35,663 nucleotides of DNA, taken from IMG/VR virus record IMGVR_UViG_3300040751_001914, positions 1 through 35,663 of that record. The stretch is one strand, 5' to 3'. The notes under the pieces were generated by a model. It did no database searches. It was not told where the DNA came from and saw only the letters and a list, made by a program, of their open reading frames with translations. A program made the position numbers and the translations under genes. The DNA comes from a virus. Positions 24,201 to 28,883 of this stretch are shown in pieces. Position 1 is the first letter of the stretch; each line of letters begins with the position of its first letter.

Positions 24201-26204
24201 TATTTTGGTAATAGTTTGTTAAGACGTTACAGTTTTGATTTGTATCCAGGTACAGAAGACAGTGTGTTTGTAACTGTAGCAGGAGAATATTTAGAAAACG
24301 GAACAGATTACACAATTGATTTCCAAAATAAAGAAATTGTTTTTGTTGATGCACCTGAAATAGATGAATTAGTAACAATTCAAACTCTAAATGTTGGTGG
24401 TGCAAATATTCTTGAAAGAAAACAGTTTACAGGCGACGGAAGCACAACTGAGTTTGAATTAACAGCCAAGTACGAAGATGTAGGAAGTGCATTTGTAACA
24501 GTTGATGGCGTTAGCAAAGAATATGTTATTAGAGAAAGCGATACAGGAAGTGCGTTAATTGATGTTAATAATCCTCCTCCAATAAGCAACAGTGTGATAC
24601 AAATTACAGGGTTAAGCACAACAGAAAAAACTTACAGTGAAATTGTAAAAGAATCAATTGCCGATGACGGTAGTAGCACAGCATACACTATGGCAAACAT
24701 TCCTGGTAACATTGCTCCGTATCATAACATGGTAATTGCAGAAGTAAAAGATCTAGACACAGGAATTATTACTAGACTGTTACCACCTGACACGGTTTAC
24801 TATGTAAGTAATGGAGTAACACAACAATACACTGTTAGCCAAGATCCAGAATATCCTGTATTCCAACTTGCACTAGGAGAAATTGAAGTTTATCTAAATG
24901 GTGCAAAACTTGTTCCAATTAGAGACTTTAACTTTGACACACAAACTAATCTTGTAACATTTAATCAAAATGTATTAACAAGTGGTGATGTAATTGCAAT
25001 TACAATTCTTAAAAATCACGAATATGAAATAAATGTTACTGGCGATAGTGCAGGTGATACAGAATCTAATTTAATTATTGTTAAAGATAGAGCAGAATTA
25101 CCTACAAATGCTGAATACCATGTTACTACATTTACAAATCATGACAGTAACTTGATTAGAAAAGAAGTGTTTAGTGGAAAACTTGGTGGAACCTACAAAT
25201 TAAGTCGTCCTGCTATTGATTCAAATTATGTTTGGGTTGAAGTAGACGGAACACCATTAGTTGCAGAACGTGATTATAAAATTTTAGATAATAATGTTAC
25301 TGTTGAAATTGATAATAAGTTCACAGTGTTACCAACTTCACGAATTACAGTAACTACATTTAGCGAAGAATTAAGTTTCAACTCAATTGGGTATAAAGTG
25401 TTTAATGATATGTTAAACAGAACACACTTTAAACGTATTAGTGAACAAGACAGCACAGAATTAGCACAAGATTTGAATATAAGTGACACAGAAATTGTAG
25501 TCAACGATGCTAGTTTCTTTGATACACCTTCACCTAGCGATAAAACACCTGGTGTTGTGTGGATTGATAGAGAAAGAATTGAATTTTACACAATTTCAAA
25601 CAATACCTTAGGACAAATAACACGCGGTACACTTGGTACTGGTATAAAAACAGTGCATACAGCAGGTACTAAAGTGTTTGATTCTGGTCCAGAACAAACA
25701 GTTCCATATAAAGAAACTGTAAATGTATACGAAAGTATTATACGCCCTGGATTACCAAATGGTAAGAAAGAACATGTTCTTGAAACAGTTAATATTTCAA
25801 GCAGTGCTAATGCACATGATCAAGTTGAAGTGTACTTAGGTGGTAGAAAACTGCAAAAACCAACAGTATCTACTAATCCAATTAAAGTACATGACATCGA
25901 AATTGCTTATGATAGCAACGAAGTAGACAGTGACGGTGTATCAAGCGATGTTACGCAAGTACCAGAGTTTACTATTGACCCAGTAGCAGATTCAAGTGGT
26001 AAAAATTACTATAAATTAACATTGAGGGATGAGCCTCAAGATGGTTTAGAACTAAAAGTAGTTCAAAGACAAGGTAGAGTATGGTACGAGCAAAGCGTTA
26101 ATACAGCGTCTAACGGCGCTACTTTACAACGTGCAGAGACTGCACAGGCTAAGTTCTTGCTTGAAAGAACCAGTGGCTTACCTGTAATAAATATTAGAGA
26201 ATAA
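12258..26204 (+). CDS. Giant multidomain baseplate/virion structural protein in the gp7 position
   Basis: A 4648-aa uninterrupted frame directly after gp6. The N-terminus (PLFFRTEANKKFLGSTLDTL, then INGYVGSRYAKT) resembles large baseplate proteins of marine myophages. In order: cupredoxin-like domain (about 190-272); beta regions; a Trp/Pro-rich module (about 1100-1255, DTDRPHTAPWEMLGY); chitin-binding-like motifs (1428-1471, 1685-1725); a seven-repeat FG-GAP propeller (2103-2585); a Trp-rich module (about 2650-2710, WWDLSTVAYVWYEQGD); GxGY beta repeats (about 2957, 3311, 3613) flanking a YHYH domain (about 3370-3595); a conserved-looking helical block (about 3150-3250, NFVDWVFKTSFITVDN); six or more fibre-type beta modules (about 3677-4380); and a terminal block ending near GRVWYEQ. 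GGAGG at 12241 and a TAATG overlap support the start. I infer the wedge periphery and host contact. Whether it is cleaved is unknown. Confidence 0.75.
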   Translation: MAFSDNNNVPVNSVNKDKYRNSATLLPLFFRTEANKKFLGSTLDTLISKGQLEKINGYVGSRYAKTVKPNDRYITEPTSNRRRYNLLPSVVIRDEFDDRTEWLATYDDLINQLDFFNGNTENHNKLFSSKYYAWNPHIDFDKISNYRQYYWLPQGPSPVTITGLAEGSVSSFNVTNQNSSAWVFTPDGSSSNPVIKLYRGATYKFEVNAPGHPFYIKLARTTGDLDQYEDGITNNGTENGAVVFTIPKGAPDILYYTCGNHQEMQGIFEIRDAVDELNIDIPTEILGKKEYTSSNGVVFTNGLKVNFTGDVTPSRYKNKNFYVDGVGKEIVLLPVSEFDTPEGYSQNFDYEFDIESFDETPYDDAESSAETPEYVTINRASIDKNPWSRYNRWFHKEVIEVTAKYNNTNAVFDEDSRAKRPIIEFLPNIQLYDFATQALGNIDLIDTVTTDAFSEIEGHIGYYIDEVDLVKGMRVTFNADPDITVRGKIYEVDFVNHGGQSRIHLKEVETATQGHGLVVTNGTNNKGTSWYYNGSDWLKGQQKTELNQAPKFDLFDASGVSFTDTKYGVQNFQGNELVSYKIGTGENDPVLGFPIEYQNVANIGDITFEFDWDDKSFTYTENGVSYVQDTAAGVIKVNKSLTESVFESGWSLVENKLNQRIIQLNDTVNPTTILEITAIKDPGLYLTEDDIIVEYSGNILKPQTGFTLSRSNNNKKLFLNFNETILADNRLVTKIKTDRLPTQFGFYEPPVNLLNNSENNDLQTFTLGSVSSHVQTIFENDIRVEGKFNNTSNARDVSDLYKFGNRYVKHQGSLLPAIFGLVDAESNVIKSIRKNALDYSVFKQQFLQVFEATEVTGNPADDVDAMLYSMSLNKNTESAYYYSDMAGFGRSLTKTEYTVNAFEQQIFGIQSNYNLTEISNRSVYVYFNGEHLINNVDYEFDATDNTVLLKRETAIGDVVKIYDYNTVGNIIPSTPTKLGLYPKFTPVIYTDDTYVTPTKIIQGHDGSKTVAYDDYRDELILELEKRIYNNIKVEYKRNVFDNNEFLPGAFRKTEFNVDQVTKILTDDFNYWANLYGVDYLNNLTSVEGEVFSYNLSSAIDTVNSEKLPGYWKGIYKKFFDTDRPHTAPWEMLGYSEKPTWWEDRYGPAPYTKGNNILWQDLEKGFDYGLGKVNPIYTREGLSKNIPVNDYGELLSPIQTNLVSGFITTNLNNNWVFGDYGPAEYAWRSSSWYPYVQQILLALLKPANYLTIQYDTSQNLKSLSDNVIYKDTGKIIDFTDTKVHNLFYNNERYFGAGYHVFVVDYLKSKDQNVLEAYADRLSKTSMNVTYKTGAFVNKERLKVLLESSNPNTPDKSIFLPDENFEITFRKSNPVFTANISGIIVEKVDNGYLVKGYDRYSPSFKIYKPILSQQNQAVNVGGVSANFVIWQEEKFYGTAQIVQYEDSYYRVKEDHTTNQTFDPTLYTRLQELPLTGGASVQKPTMFEETVSEIPYQTVLPNKQEVYNLLLGYEKYLTSIGFEFNNVINELGEVSDWSLSGKEFLYWTTQNFAKGSVITLAPFARKVEFKFQNGQVDNLLDSFYEYSIYNAGGNPISRNYISTIRESGKFQLLPKETQEGIFNAQLNLVQKEHVIVFDDKSVFGDIIYDQEAGYRQERIKFIGFKTTEWDGDIYSPGFVYDEAKIAPWASFKDYNLGDVVKYKSKYYSAKQFLPGEETFDYNKWLYLQNDPTAELLPNLDFKISSFQDFYNLDTEVFDEASSKLSQHLVGYQKRFYLDNLIQDNLAQYKFYQGYIKEKGTKNAIDAISRLKIDDVQTDITFDEEWAFNVGSLGSSATVKELEFALDERLNIENPQAYDFASSITANTTPGNNIQLLANAIAVKPADYDNNPWPVTTLDSTAGITSDYVNVLPVAGYPRIDDIPTTAFSFNDMIGSNIINQLDDSDLVWVAKDKDNDWNVYQLQTIPARVIQTDDVKTEFSDNEIILNTDIVHNLTQGQIISIKSFSEDVDNVYIVKRVTSTTQFVVDGPDASVTIEDSTSGEILEFISNRINQPDDINNIKNVTKIENDSLVYADDDGTGKWAVYQKTRAWKENKWGAPNLIEQQKFGYNITTANQGRTIVVAAPTLGDEGQIYILNREFNTGIETLQTTQGFAISFNSSDNIVSDAGIPALGSSLAISNDGTVLVAGASESSNFKGADDSTYGNGFRVSVGDFTVEPSPYSREGVVTLHTYDTEENLFKLNYVIGSSEPEDDLHFGASVLVSNTKLLVGAPGKTNYQGKVYIYDKTTRPDGSTLDWDLSDHHILSIPNSRDGDKFGSAMTATSDLSIIAVSAPGYEEQGDDSTANKGAVFIYSLNSNNEYQLLQTISSATFNEIDSGDSFGYAMDMSDNGNTLIVSAPYDDANAINSGAVYYFKKTGDDSSQNLYTYQQTIFSPLKAVQEQFGANVKLNETGTSFAVWSQHGKNRLETSFDKFTRLDDSSLEETTTETTFDSNSMNIIDENYASGTVYTYTLVNTKFVYGQQLSSDTTNEFDEFGRGLAFIGNSLMVGAPNSKVSATNLTPIGSLFVYQKTGSGGWNKLRSQTQPTNPYSVKKAFTYNTLKNEVKDFLETLDPVKGKIPGLAEAEISYKSSIDPASYTQGSGTVTVKPTTAWTENHVGEVWWDLSTVAYVWYEQGDTEYRKANWGTLFPGSTIDVYEWVESTLKPSQWAELSATGQGFASGISGTPKYGDDTVVIKNIYNRTTSSFERRYYFWVKNKVDVPNLENRNLPVVEVANIITDPQAYGIKSIQLLNKNSLSLSNIKTTLDDKNIFINIQYREVETDLPEHNEWQIIGENQYKKIDNELLVKKLIDSAVGYDSQGNPVPDTALPVQRKYGLQIRPRQSIFVNRLSALKELVTYVNNIMIKNRIVDTKNIDALFEKDPLPAAGSGKWDIQIDDHADLSQVGTEELKTATATAVLKNGKIQSINITNPGFGYKNAPEILITGDGSGAKLKTNIDSNGKVTSVEVLKKGQNYKTVNLEFRRFRVLVTLDETANNNWAIYEWQAETRIWNRTNTQTFDLSRFWSYKDYIVDGFDIDSIINYKVSATYELNTISPNEGELVQVDNAGDGNKIILQKVIQNGSFSDEYDLMYKAKSTIQINTNIYNYEELNFGFAGFENYDVNLFDSEPITETRRILEIIRDDIFVDDLKDNWNKLFFIAIRYIFAEQNFVDWVFKTSFITVDNKLGGFSKKLNYKVTDPGYIERYVEEVKPYKTVIRNFYNSFNELETSNIGNTDFDLPSYWDNTNKKFVVPKITSDVITQEPYVNWFDNYKFKIGKINVTDDGAGYTEPPIVVISGGRTNKPAITETQQFRPLVTTDYTDSRFFVKTTSIPDHGFARNPGVNTVTAQDFTFEITRTPVEALDKVETPLGTIGVAVNGVVIFNPKAALTEQRGNVDYQINAVYSHDELGIDDGSGHPQEDGIYHYHSDPRLMYEKDPNNHSPLLGYALDGYPIYGPYGWDTTTGRSNPRVIKSSYRLKTTPRTDGSDPDGRYIEDFEYVAGLGDLDQHNGRTCNTPEYPNGIYAYFVTVDPTDTDVAVYPYIIGPTYYGAPILPNGNKTLPGEEFEDASAVAYTSRGIVREVVVTKQGSGYVSAPTVTLAGGGGANTVTSEAKAYAILENKKVRINTVNMKFDRIATKKVIQTQTQTDTFTATAGQIKFKLTYLPTLDKRKININIENETVYIENYEVSIVTVKDRTYKKQEGYIILNTPPGKNASVSIAYEKSISLMQATDRIDYYYEPTSGMAGKDPAQLMTGVDYDGVQVQGLEFDISVGWDGLPWFSHGWDTFSGTNTDYAFRADGTTTTFTLPYVPEQDQEINVYFDSVRQDPTNTPTIVGDGATDTFTLNIAAQDGTLVVFRQTESDGSLVPTDVNNLDAIIQGGNFSYSTATGTKPEDVDIDGDGFVTPDTSHAPEEVVPGQAFDSLSISIYNAPADGSPLIVTNRYFGNSLLRRYSFDLYPGTEDSVFVTVAGEYLENGTDYTIDFQNKEIVFVDAPEIDELVTIQTLNVGGANILERKQFTGDGSTTEFELTAKYEDVGSAFVTVDGVSKEYVIRESDTGSALIDVNNPPPISNSVIQITGLSTTEKTYSEIVKESIADDGSSTAYTMANIPGNIAPYHNMVIAEVKDLDTGIITRLLPPDTVYYVSNGVTQQYTVSQDPEYPVFQLALGEIEVYLNGAKLVPIRDFNFDTQTNLVTFNQNVLTSGDVIAITILKNHEYEINVTGDSAGDTESNLIIVKDRAELPTNAEYHVTTFTNHDSNLIRKEVFSGKLGGTYKLSRPAIDSNYVWVEVDGTPLVAERDYKILDNNVTVEIDNKFTVLPTSRITVTTFSEELSFNSIGYKVFNDMLNRTHFKRISEQDSTELAQDLNISDTEIVVNDASFFDTPSPSDKTPGVVWIDRERIEFYTISNNTLGQITRGTLGTGIKTVHTAGTKVFDSGPEQTVPYKETVNVYESIIRPGLPNGKKEHVLETVNISSSANAHDQVEVYLGGRKLQKPTVSTNPIKVHDIEIAYDSNEVDSDGVSSDVTQVPEFTIDPVADSSGKNYYKLTLRDEPQDGLELKVVQRQGRVWYEQSVNTASNGATLQRAETAQAKFLLERTSGLPVINIRE
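12826..13073 (+). other. Cupredoxin-like domain within the giant protein (residues about 190-272)
   Basis: The segment starts with GATYKFEVNAPGHPFYIKL and ends with LYYTCGNHQEMQGIFEI. His212, Cys258, His261 and Met264 have the order of a type 1 copper site, with 46 residues from the first His to Cys and Cys-x2-His as in plastocyanin. The Met spacing is two residues shorter than in plastocyanin. Copper binding is not shown, and the fold may be purely structural. Confidence 0.5.
16539..16671 (+). other. CBM5/12-like aromatic motif 1 in the giant protein (residues 1428-1471)
   Basis: The pattern W, then YGTAQIVQYEDSYYRVKEDH, then a gap and LYTRL follows the W-x-Y-x-G-x-x-V-x-Y-x-x-x-x-Y order of small chitin/cellulose-binding domains. 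A similar segment lies at residues 1685-1725 and another in the spike protein. Carbohydrate binding is inferred. Confidence 0.35.
17310..17432 (+). other. CBM5/12-like aromatic motif 2 in the giant protein (residues 1685-1725)
   Basis: W1685 is followed by YNLGDVVKYKSKYYSAKQF and, after about 10 residues, YNKWLYL. This is the closest of the three copies to the CBM5/12 pattern (Y-x-x-G-D-V-V-x-Y-x-x-x-Y-Y-x-A, final W). It may bind glycan or only stabilise a fibre-like arm. Confidence 0.45.
18564..20015 (+). other. Seven-repeat FG-GAP beta-propeller domain in the giant protein (residues about 2103-2585)
   Basis: Seven repeats of the integrin-alpha FG-GAP type are visible, starting at residues 2104, 2169, 2253, 2313, 2378, 2440 and 2532. 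Each has FG or LG, a short strand, and a strand ending in a VGAP-like motif (VVAAP, VAGAS, LVGAP, AVSAP, IVSAP, AVWSQ, MVGAP), mostly followed by a G-x-V-Y-I-Y strand. Seven is the number needed for one closed propeller. Such domains usually bind proteins or glycans. Confidence 0.75.
21127..21311 (+). repeat. GxGY glycine-rich beta repeat, copy 1 (residues about 2957-3018)
   Basis: Pattern: K-I-x-S-I-x-I-T-N-P-G-F-G-Y-K-x-A-P-E-I-L-I-T-G-D-G-S-G-A. Related copies begin near 22192 and 23095, the latter two lying on either side of the YHYH domain. The role is probably structural. Confidence 0.55.
22365..23035 (+). other. YHYH domain in the giant protein (residues about 3370-3595)
   Basis: The defining Y3461-H-Y-H3464 lies in DGIYHYHSDP. 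Further family-like blocks are present: GTIGVAVNGVVIFNP before it, then LGYALDGYPIYGPYGW, GDLDQHNGRT and YPNGIYAYFVT. The His-rich pattern suggests metal binding, but the function of this family is not established to my knowledge. It is flanked by the second and third GxGY repeats, as if inserted in a beta scaffold. Confidence 0.8.
23287..25400 (+). repeat. Series of fibre-type beta modules in the C-terminal part of the giant protein
   Basis: At least six degenerate units are seen at about residues 3677, 3833, 3982, 4051, 4175 and 4300. Each has a start like FTGDGSTTEFEL or ADGTTTTFTL, then V-x-V-x-G-x-x-L/K-x-x-x-x-DY, then a strand I-x-F/V-x-x-x-P and an I-T-I-x-T-type strand. This is the pattern of repeated beta domains in phage tail fibres. 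Boundaries are approximate. Confidence 0.6.
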
Positions 26205-26207
26205 CCA

Positions 26208-26858
26208 ATGTCAGACAAGGATAAAACAGTGAAAACAACATATCAAAAGCCAAATGAAAATCAGGGTGTGCTTATGGAAGGGCACATTAAGATTAGTGAC
26301 CCTGAAACTAAGAAAGTTTATGTAGATAAAAGAAATGCAATTCATTATGAAAATATGAGTATCTCATTAGCAGAATCATTAGGTAATGAAGGACGTGGTA
26401 ACATTGTTGAAATGGCTTTTGGCAATGGTGGTACTACAGTTGATCCTACTGGCATTATTACATATTTGACACCAAACAACGTTGGTGTTAACGCAAGTTT
26501 ATACAATCAAACATACTATAAAACTGTAGATGATAACAACGTAAATAATACAGATCCAAGTAGAAACTTTATTGAAACTAGACACACATTAGGTACAACA
26601 TACACAGATATCTTAATTAGTTGTTTGTTAGATTACGGTGAGCCTAGCGGTCAAGAAGCATTTGATAATTCAACTGACATGGACGGAAACTATGTGTTTG
26701 ATGAACTAGGATTAAAAGCATACACACCAAATGGTGCAAACGAAGGAAGACTTTTAACACATGTAGTATTTCATCCAGTGCAAAAGTCATTGAATAGATT
26801 AATTCAAATTGATTATACGATTAGAATTCAAAGTTTAACAAACATAAGCGAGATTTAA
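26208..26858 (+). CDS. Virion structural protein of unknown family, baseplate-fibre junction candidate
   Basis: A 216-aa protein three bases after the giant gene and three bases before the first fibre gene. The N-terminus is charged (residues 1-20), followed by beta-rich sequence with MEGHIKISDPETKKVYVDKR, a glycine-rich GNGGTTVDP turn near 73, and a C-terminal strand pair HVVFHPVQKSLNRLIQIDYT. I do not recognise it as T4 gp8, gp9, gp10 or gp11. Its location where T4 has those genes suggests a small adaptor between wedge and fibres. The ribosome site is weak, so translation may depend on coupling to the very long upstream gene. ATG was chosen because it is the first in frame and sits close to the upstream stop. 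Confidence 0.65.
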   Translation: MSDKDKTVKTTYQKPNENQGVLMEGHIKISDPETKKVYVDKRNAIHYENMSISLAESLGNEGRGNIVEMAFGNGGTTVDPTGIITYLTPNNVGVNASLYNQTYYKTVDDNNVNNTDPSRNFIETRHTLGTTYTDILISCLLDYGEPSGQEAFDNSTDMDGNYVFDELGLKAYTPNGANEGRLLTHVVFHPVQKSLNRLIQIDYTIRIQSLTNISEI

Positions 26859-26861
26859 CGA

Positions 26862-28883
26862 ATGGCATATAGTGTAAACTTTACAGACTCGATTAATAAG
26901 AATCCTATTGTTATTGATGACAATAGTCGTAACACTGTTGACACTTCGTTAACCTTTATTGGACGTAACGAAGCCAGTTATGGTCAAGCGATTGCAGAAA
27001 ACTTTTTGCATGTACTAGAAAACTTTTCAAACAACACACCGCCAAACAATCCTATTGAAGGACAACTTTGGTATGATAGTGGAACAAACAGATTAAAAAT
27101 TAACGACTCAACCGCAGGAGCGGCAAACTGGAGACCAGCAGGCGGCCTTCATGTTGAAGCAGTTGAGCCTACCAATCCATTAACGGGAGATGTTTGGGTT
27201 GATACTACAAACAATCAATTATTTTTATATACAGGTGCTCAATTCCAGTTAGTAGGACCAAACTTTGCAGGAGGACTTAAAGCAGGTGCTCAAGCAGAAG
27301 AAGTAGTTGATACACAAAACATAACACATACAGTTATTAAAAATTATGTTAGTGATAAAGTTGTTACAATAGTTTCAAAAGATCAGTTTATTCCAAGACA
27401 AAAAATTGAAGGGTTTGTTGAACTGTTTCCTGGCATTAATATTTCGAGTACAGATTTTAACAATAATGGAATTGTATTAAACAAATTACATGCAACAGCA
27501 ACTAAAGCAGATGCTCTTAATGTTACACAACCTGCTATTGAAACTGTAAATGCAAACAACTTTTTAAGAACAGACATTACAGATACAATGAACGGTCAAT
27601 TGTTTGTGCGAAATGACGGTGGCGTAACAATTGGTGCAAATCAAATCTTTAACTTAGAAATTGCAAGTAACAATGCTGTAATTAAAAACAATTCATTAGA
27701 CGGCAACATTGATTTTAAAGTATTTCCTGAAGCAGATAGAGATGTTGTTACTGTTATGCGTGTTGACGGAAGAAACAAACGTATAGGTATTAATCAAGTT
27801 TCACCGACAGTAGCATTAGACGTAACAGGTAGCGGGCACTTTACTGAAGCATTACAATTAGCAAGCACAGATAGTGCAACGTCAACAACTACAGGCGCAT
27901 TACAAGTTGCTGGCGGTGCCGGCATTGAAGAAAATTTATACGTAGGCGGAAATGCTAATTTCCAAGGACATATTCAAGTAGGTGAGCAAGGTAGTGGTAC
28001 AGTTGCTATTCAGCCAACCGACGACGGAACACAATCATTTAATCAGCAGTTAGACATTGGTACAACAAATAACAAATTTAGAAATGTTTTTTCAGAAACT
28101 TTCACAGGAAGATTAGTTGGTAGTGTTGTAGGAGACGTATTTGGTAATGTAAACGGAACAGCAGATAGATTGATTGCTTCGACAGTATTTAAAATGGCAG
28201 GCCATGTTGCTGATTCAACAGGGTTTAGTTTTGATGGGCAAACGGGAGGCTCTGAAAAAACATTTAATGTTACACTTACACAAGATGCTATTTCGGATCA
28301 AGCAGAAGTTACAAATAACGAAAATGATGACGAATTATTAATTGTACGAGAAGGCCAAGGTCTAAAACGTGTACAACGATCAAACTTTTTTGCAGGTGCT
28401 TCACTTGTTCCAATTGGTGCTATTATGCCGTATGCAGGACCTATTAATAGTTTTGCAGATATTCCAAGCGGATACTTGTTATGTGATGGCTCTGAAGTTG
28501 CACAAGGTATCTATCCAGACTTGTTTGATGTAATTCAATTTACTTATGGTGCTGGTGTTAATCCAAGTACATTCAAACTTCCAGATTTACGTGGTAGATT
28601 CCCACTAGGTTTAGACAACATGGATAACGGAACAACAGTTAATGACGTTAGCGGGTCAGCAGTAGATGCTGGTGGCGGCGTTGCAAACAGAGTAAACAAT
28701 ACAAGTGCAAGATCATTAGGCGGCTCAGGCGGTAGTGAGAGCATTGATACAACAAATGTTGCATTTGGTAGTGGATCACAATATGATGACACTGCTGGTA
28801 GTGGACCATATCAGAATCAAAACGTAATGAATCCTTATTTGGCAATACATTATATTATTAGATCAGGGGAGCCAGCGGCATAA
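26862..28883 (+). CDS. Short tail fibre with phage tail collar domain, gp12-like (fibre paralogue 1)
   Basis: A 673-aa protein. Residues 1-135 are the module shared with three later genes: TLTFIGRN-type strand, YGQAIAENFLHVLENFS, NPIEGQLWYDSGTNRL and GDVWVDTTNNQLFLY. The middle carries TATKADALN and IGANQIFNLEIA blocks and fibre repeats. The C-terminus has a tail collar domain from about 514: LVPIGAIMPYAGP, SGYLLCDGSEV, FKLPDLRGRFPLGLDN, a Gly/Ser-rich stretch, and a final NPYLAIHYIIRSGE. In T4, gp12 short fibres with this domain extend from the baseplate and bind irreversibly to the cell surface. Whether this one works as a short fibre or a gp10-like stem is not clear. Its stop overlaps the next ATG. 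Confidence 0.82.
   Translation: MAYSVNFTDSINKNPIVIDDNSRNTVDTSLTFIGRNEASYGQAIAENFLHVLENFSNNTPPNNPIEGQLWYDSGTNRLKINDSTAGAANWRPAGGLHVEAVEPTNPLTGDVWVDTTNNQLFLYTGAQFQLVGPNFAGGLKAGAQAEEVVDTQNITHTVIKNYVSDKVVTIVSKDQFIPRQKIEGFVELFPGINISSTDFNNNGIVLNKLHATATKADALNVTQPAIETVNANNFLRTDITDTMNGQLFVRNDGGVTIGANQIFNLEIASNNAVIKNNSLDGNIDFKVFPEADRDVVTVMRVDGRNKRIGINQVSPTVALDVTGSGHFTEALQLASTDSATSTTTGALQVAGGAGIEENLYVGGNANFQGHIQVGEQGSGTVAIQPTDDGTQSFNQQLDIGTTNNKFRNVFSETFTGRLVGSVVGDVFGNVNGTADRLIASTVFKMAGHVADSTGFSFDGQTGGSEKTFNVTLTQDAISDQAEVTNNENDDELLIVREGQGLKRVQRSNFFAGASLVPIGAIMPYAGPINSFADIPSGYLLCDGSEVAQGIYPDLFDVIQFTYGAGVNPSTFKLPDLRGRFPLGLDNMDNGTTVNDVSGSAVDAGGGVANRVNNTSARSLGGSGGSESIDTTNVAFGSGSQYDDTAGSGPYQNQNVMNPYLAIHYIIRSGEPAA

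Noticed and set aside
12258-26204. The giant gene as an assembly artefact joining several genes
   Set aside because: The frame is open throughout with consistent composition, and the domain order has no missing starts or abrupt changes visible by eye. Not proven without reads.
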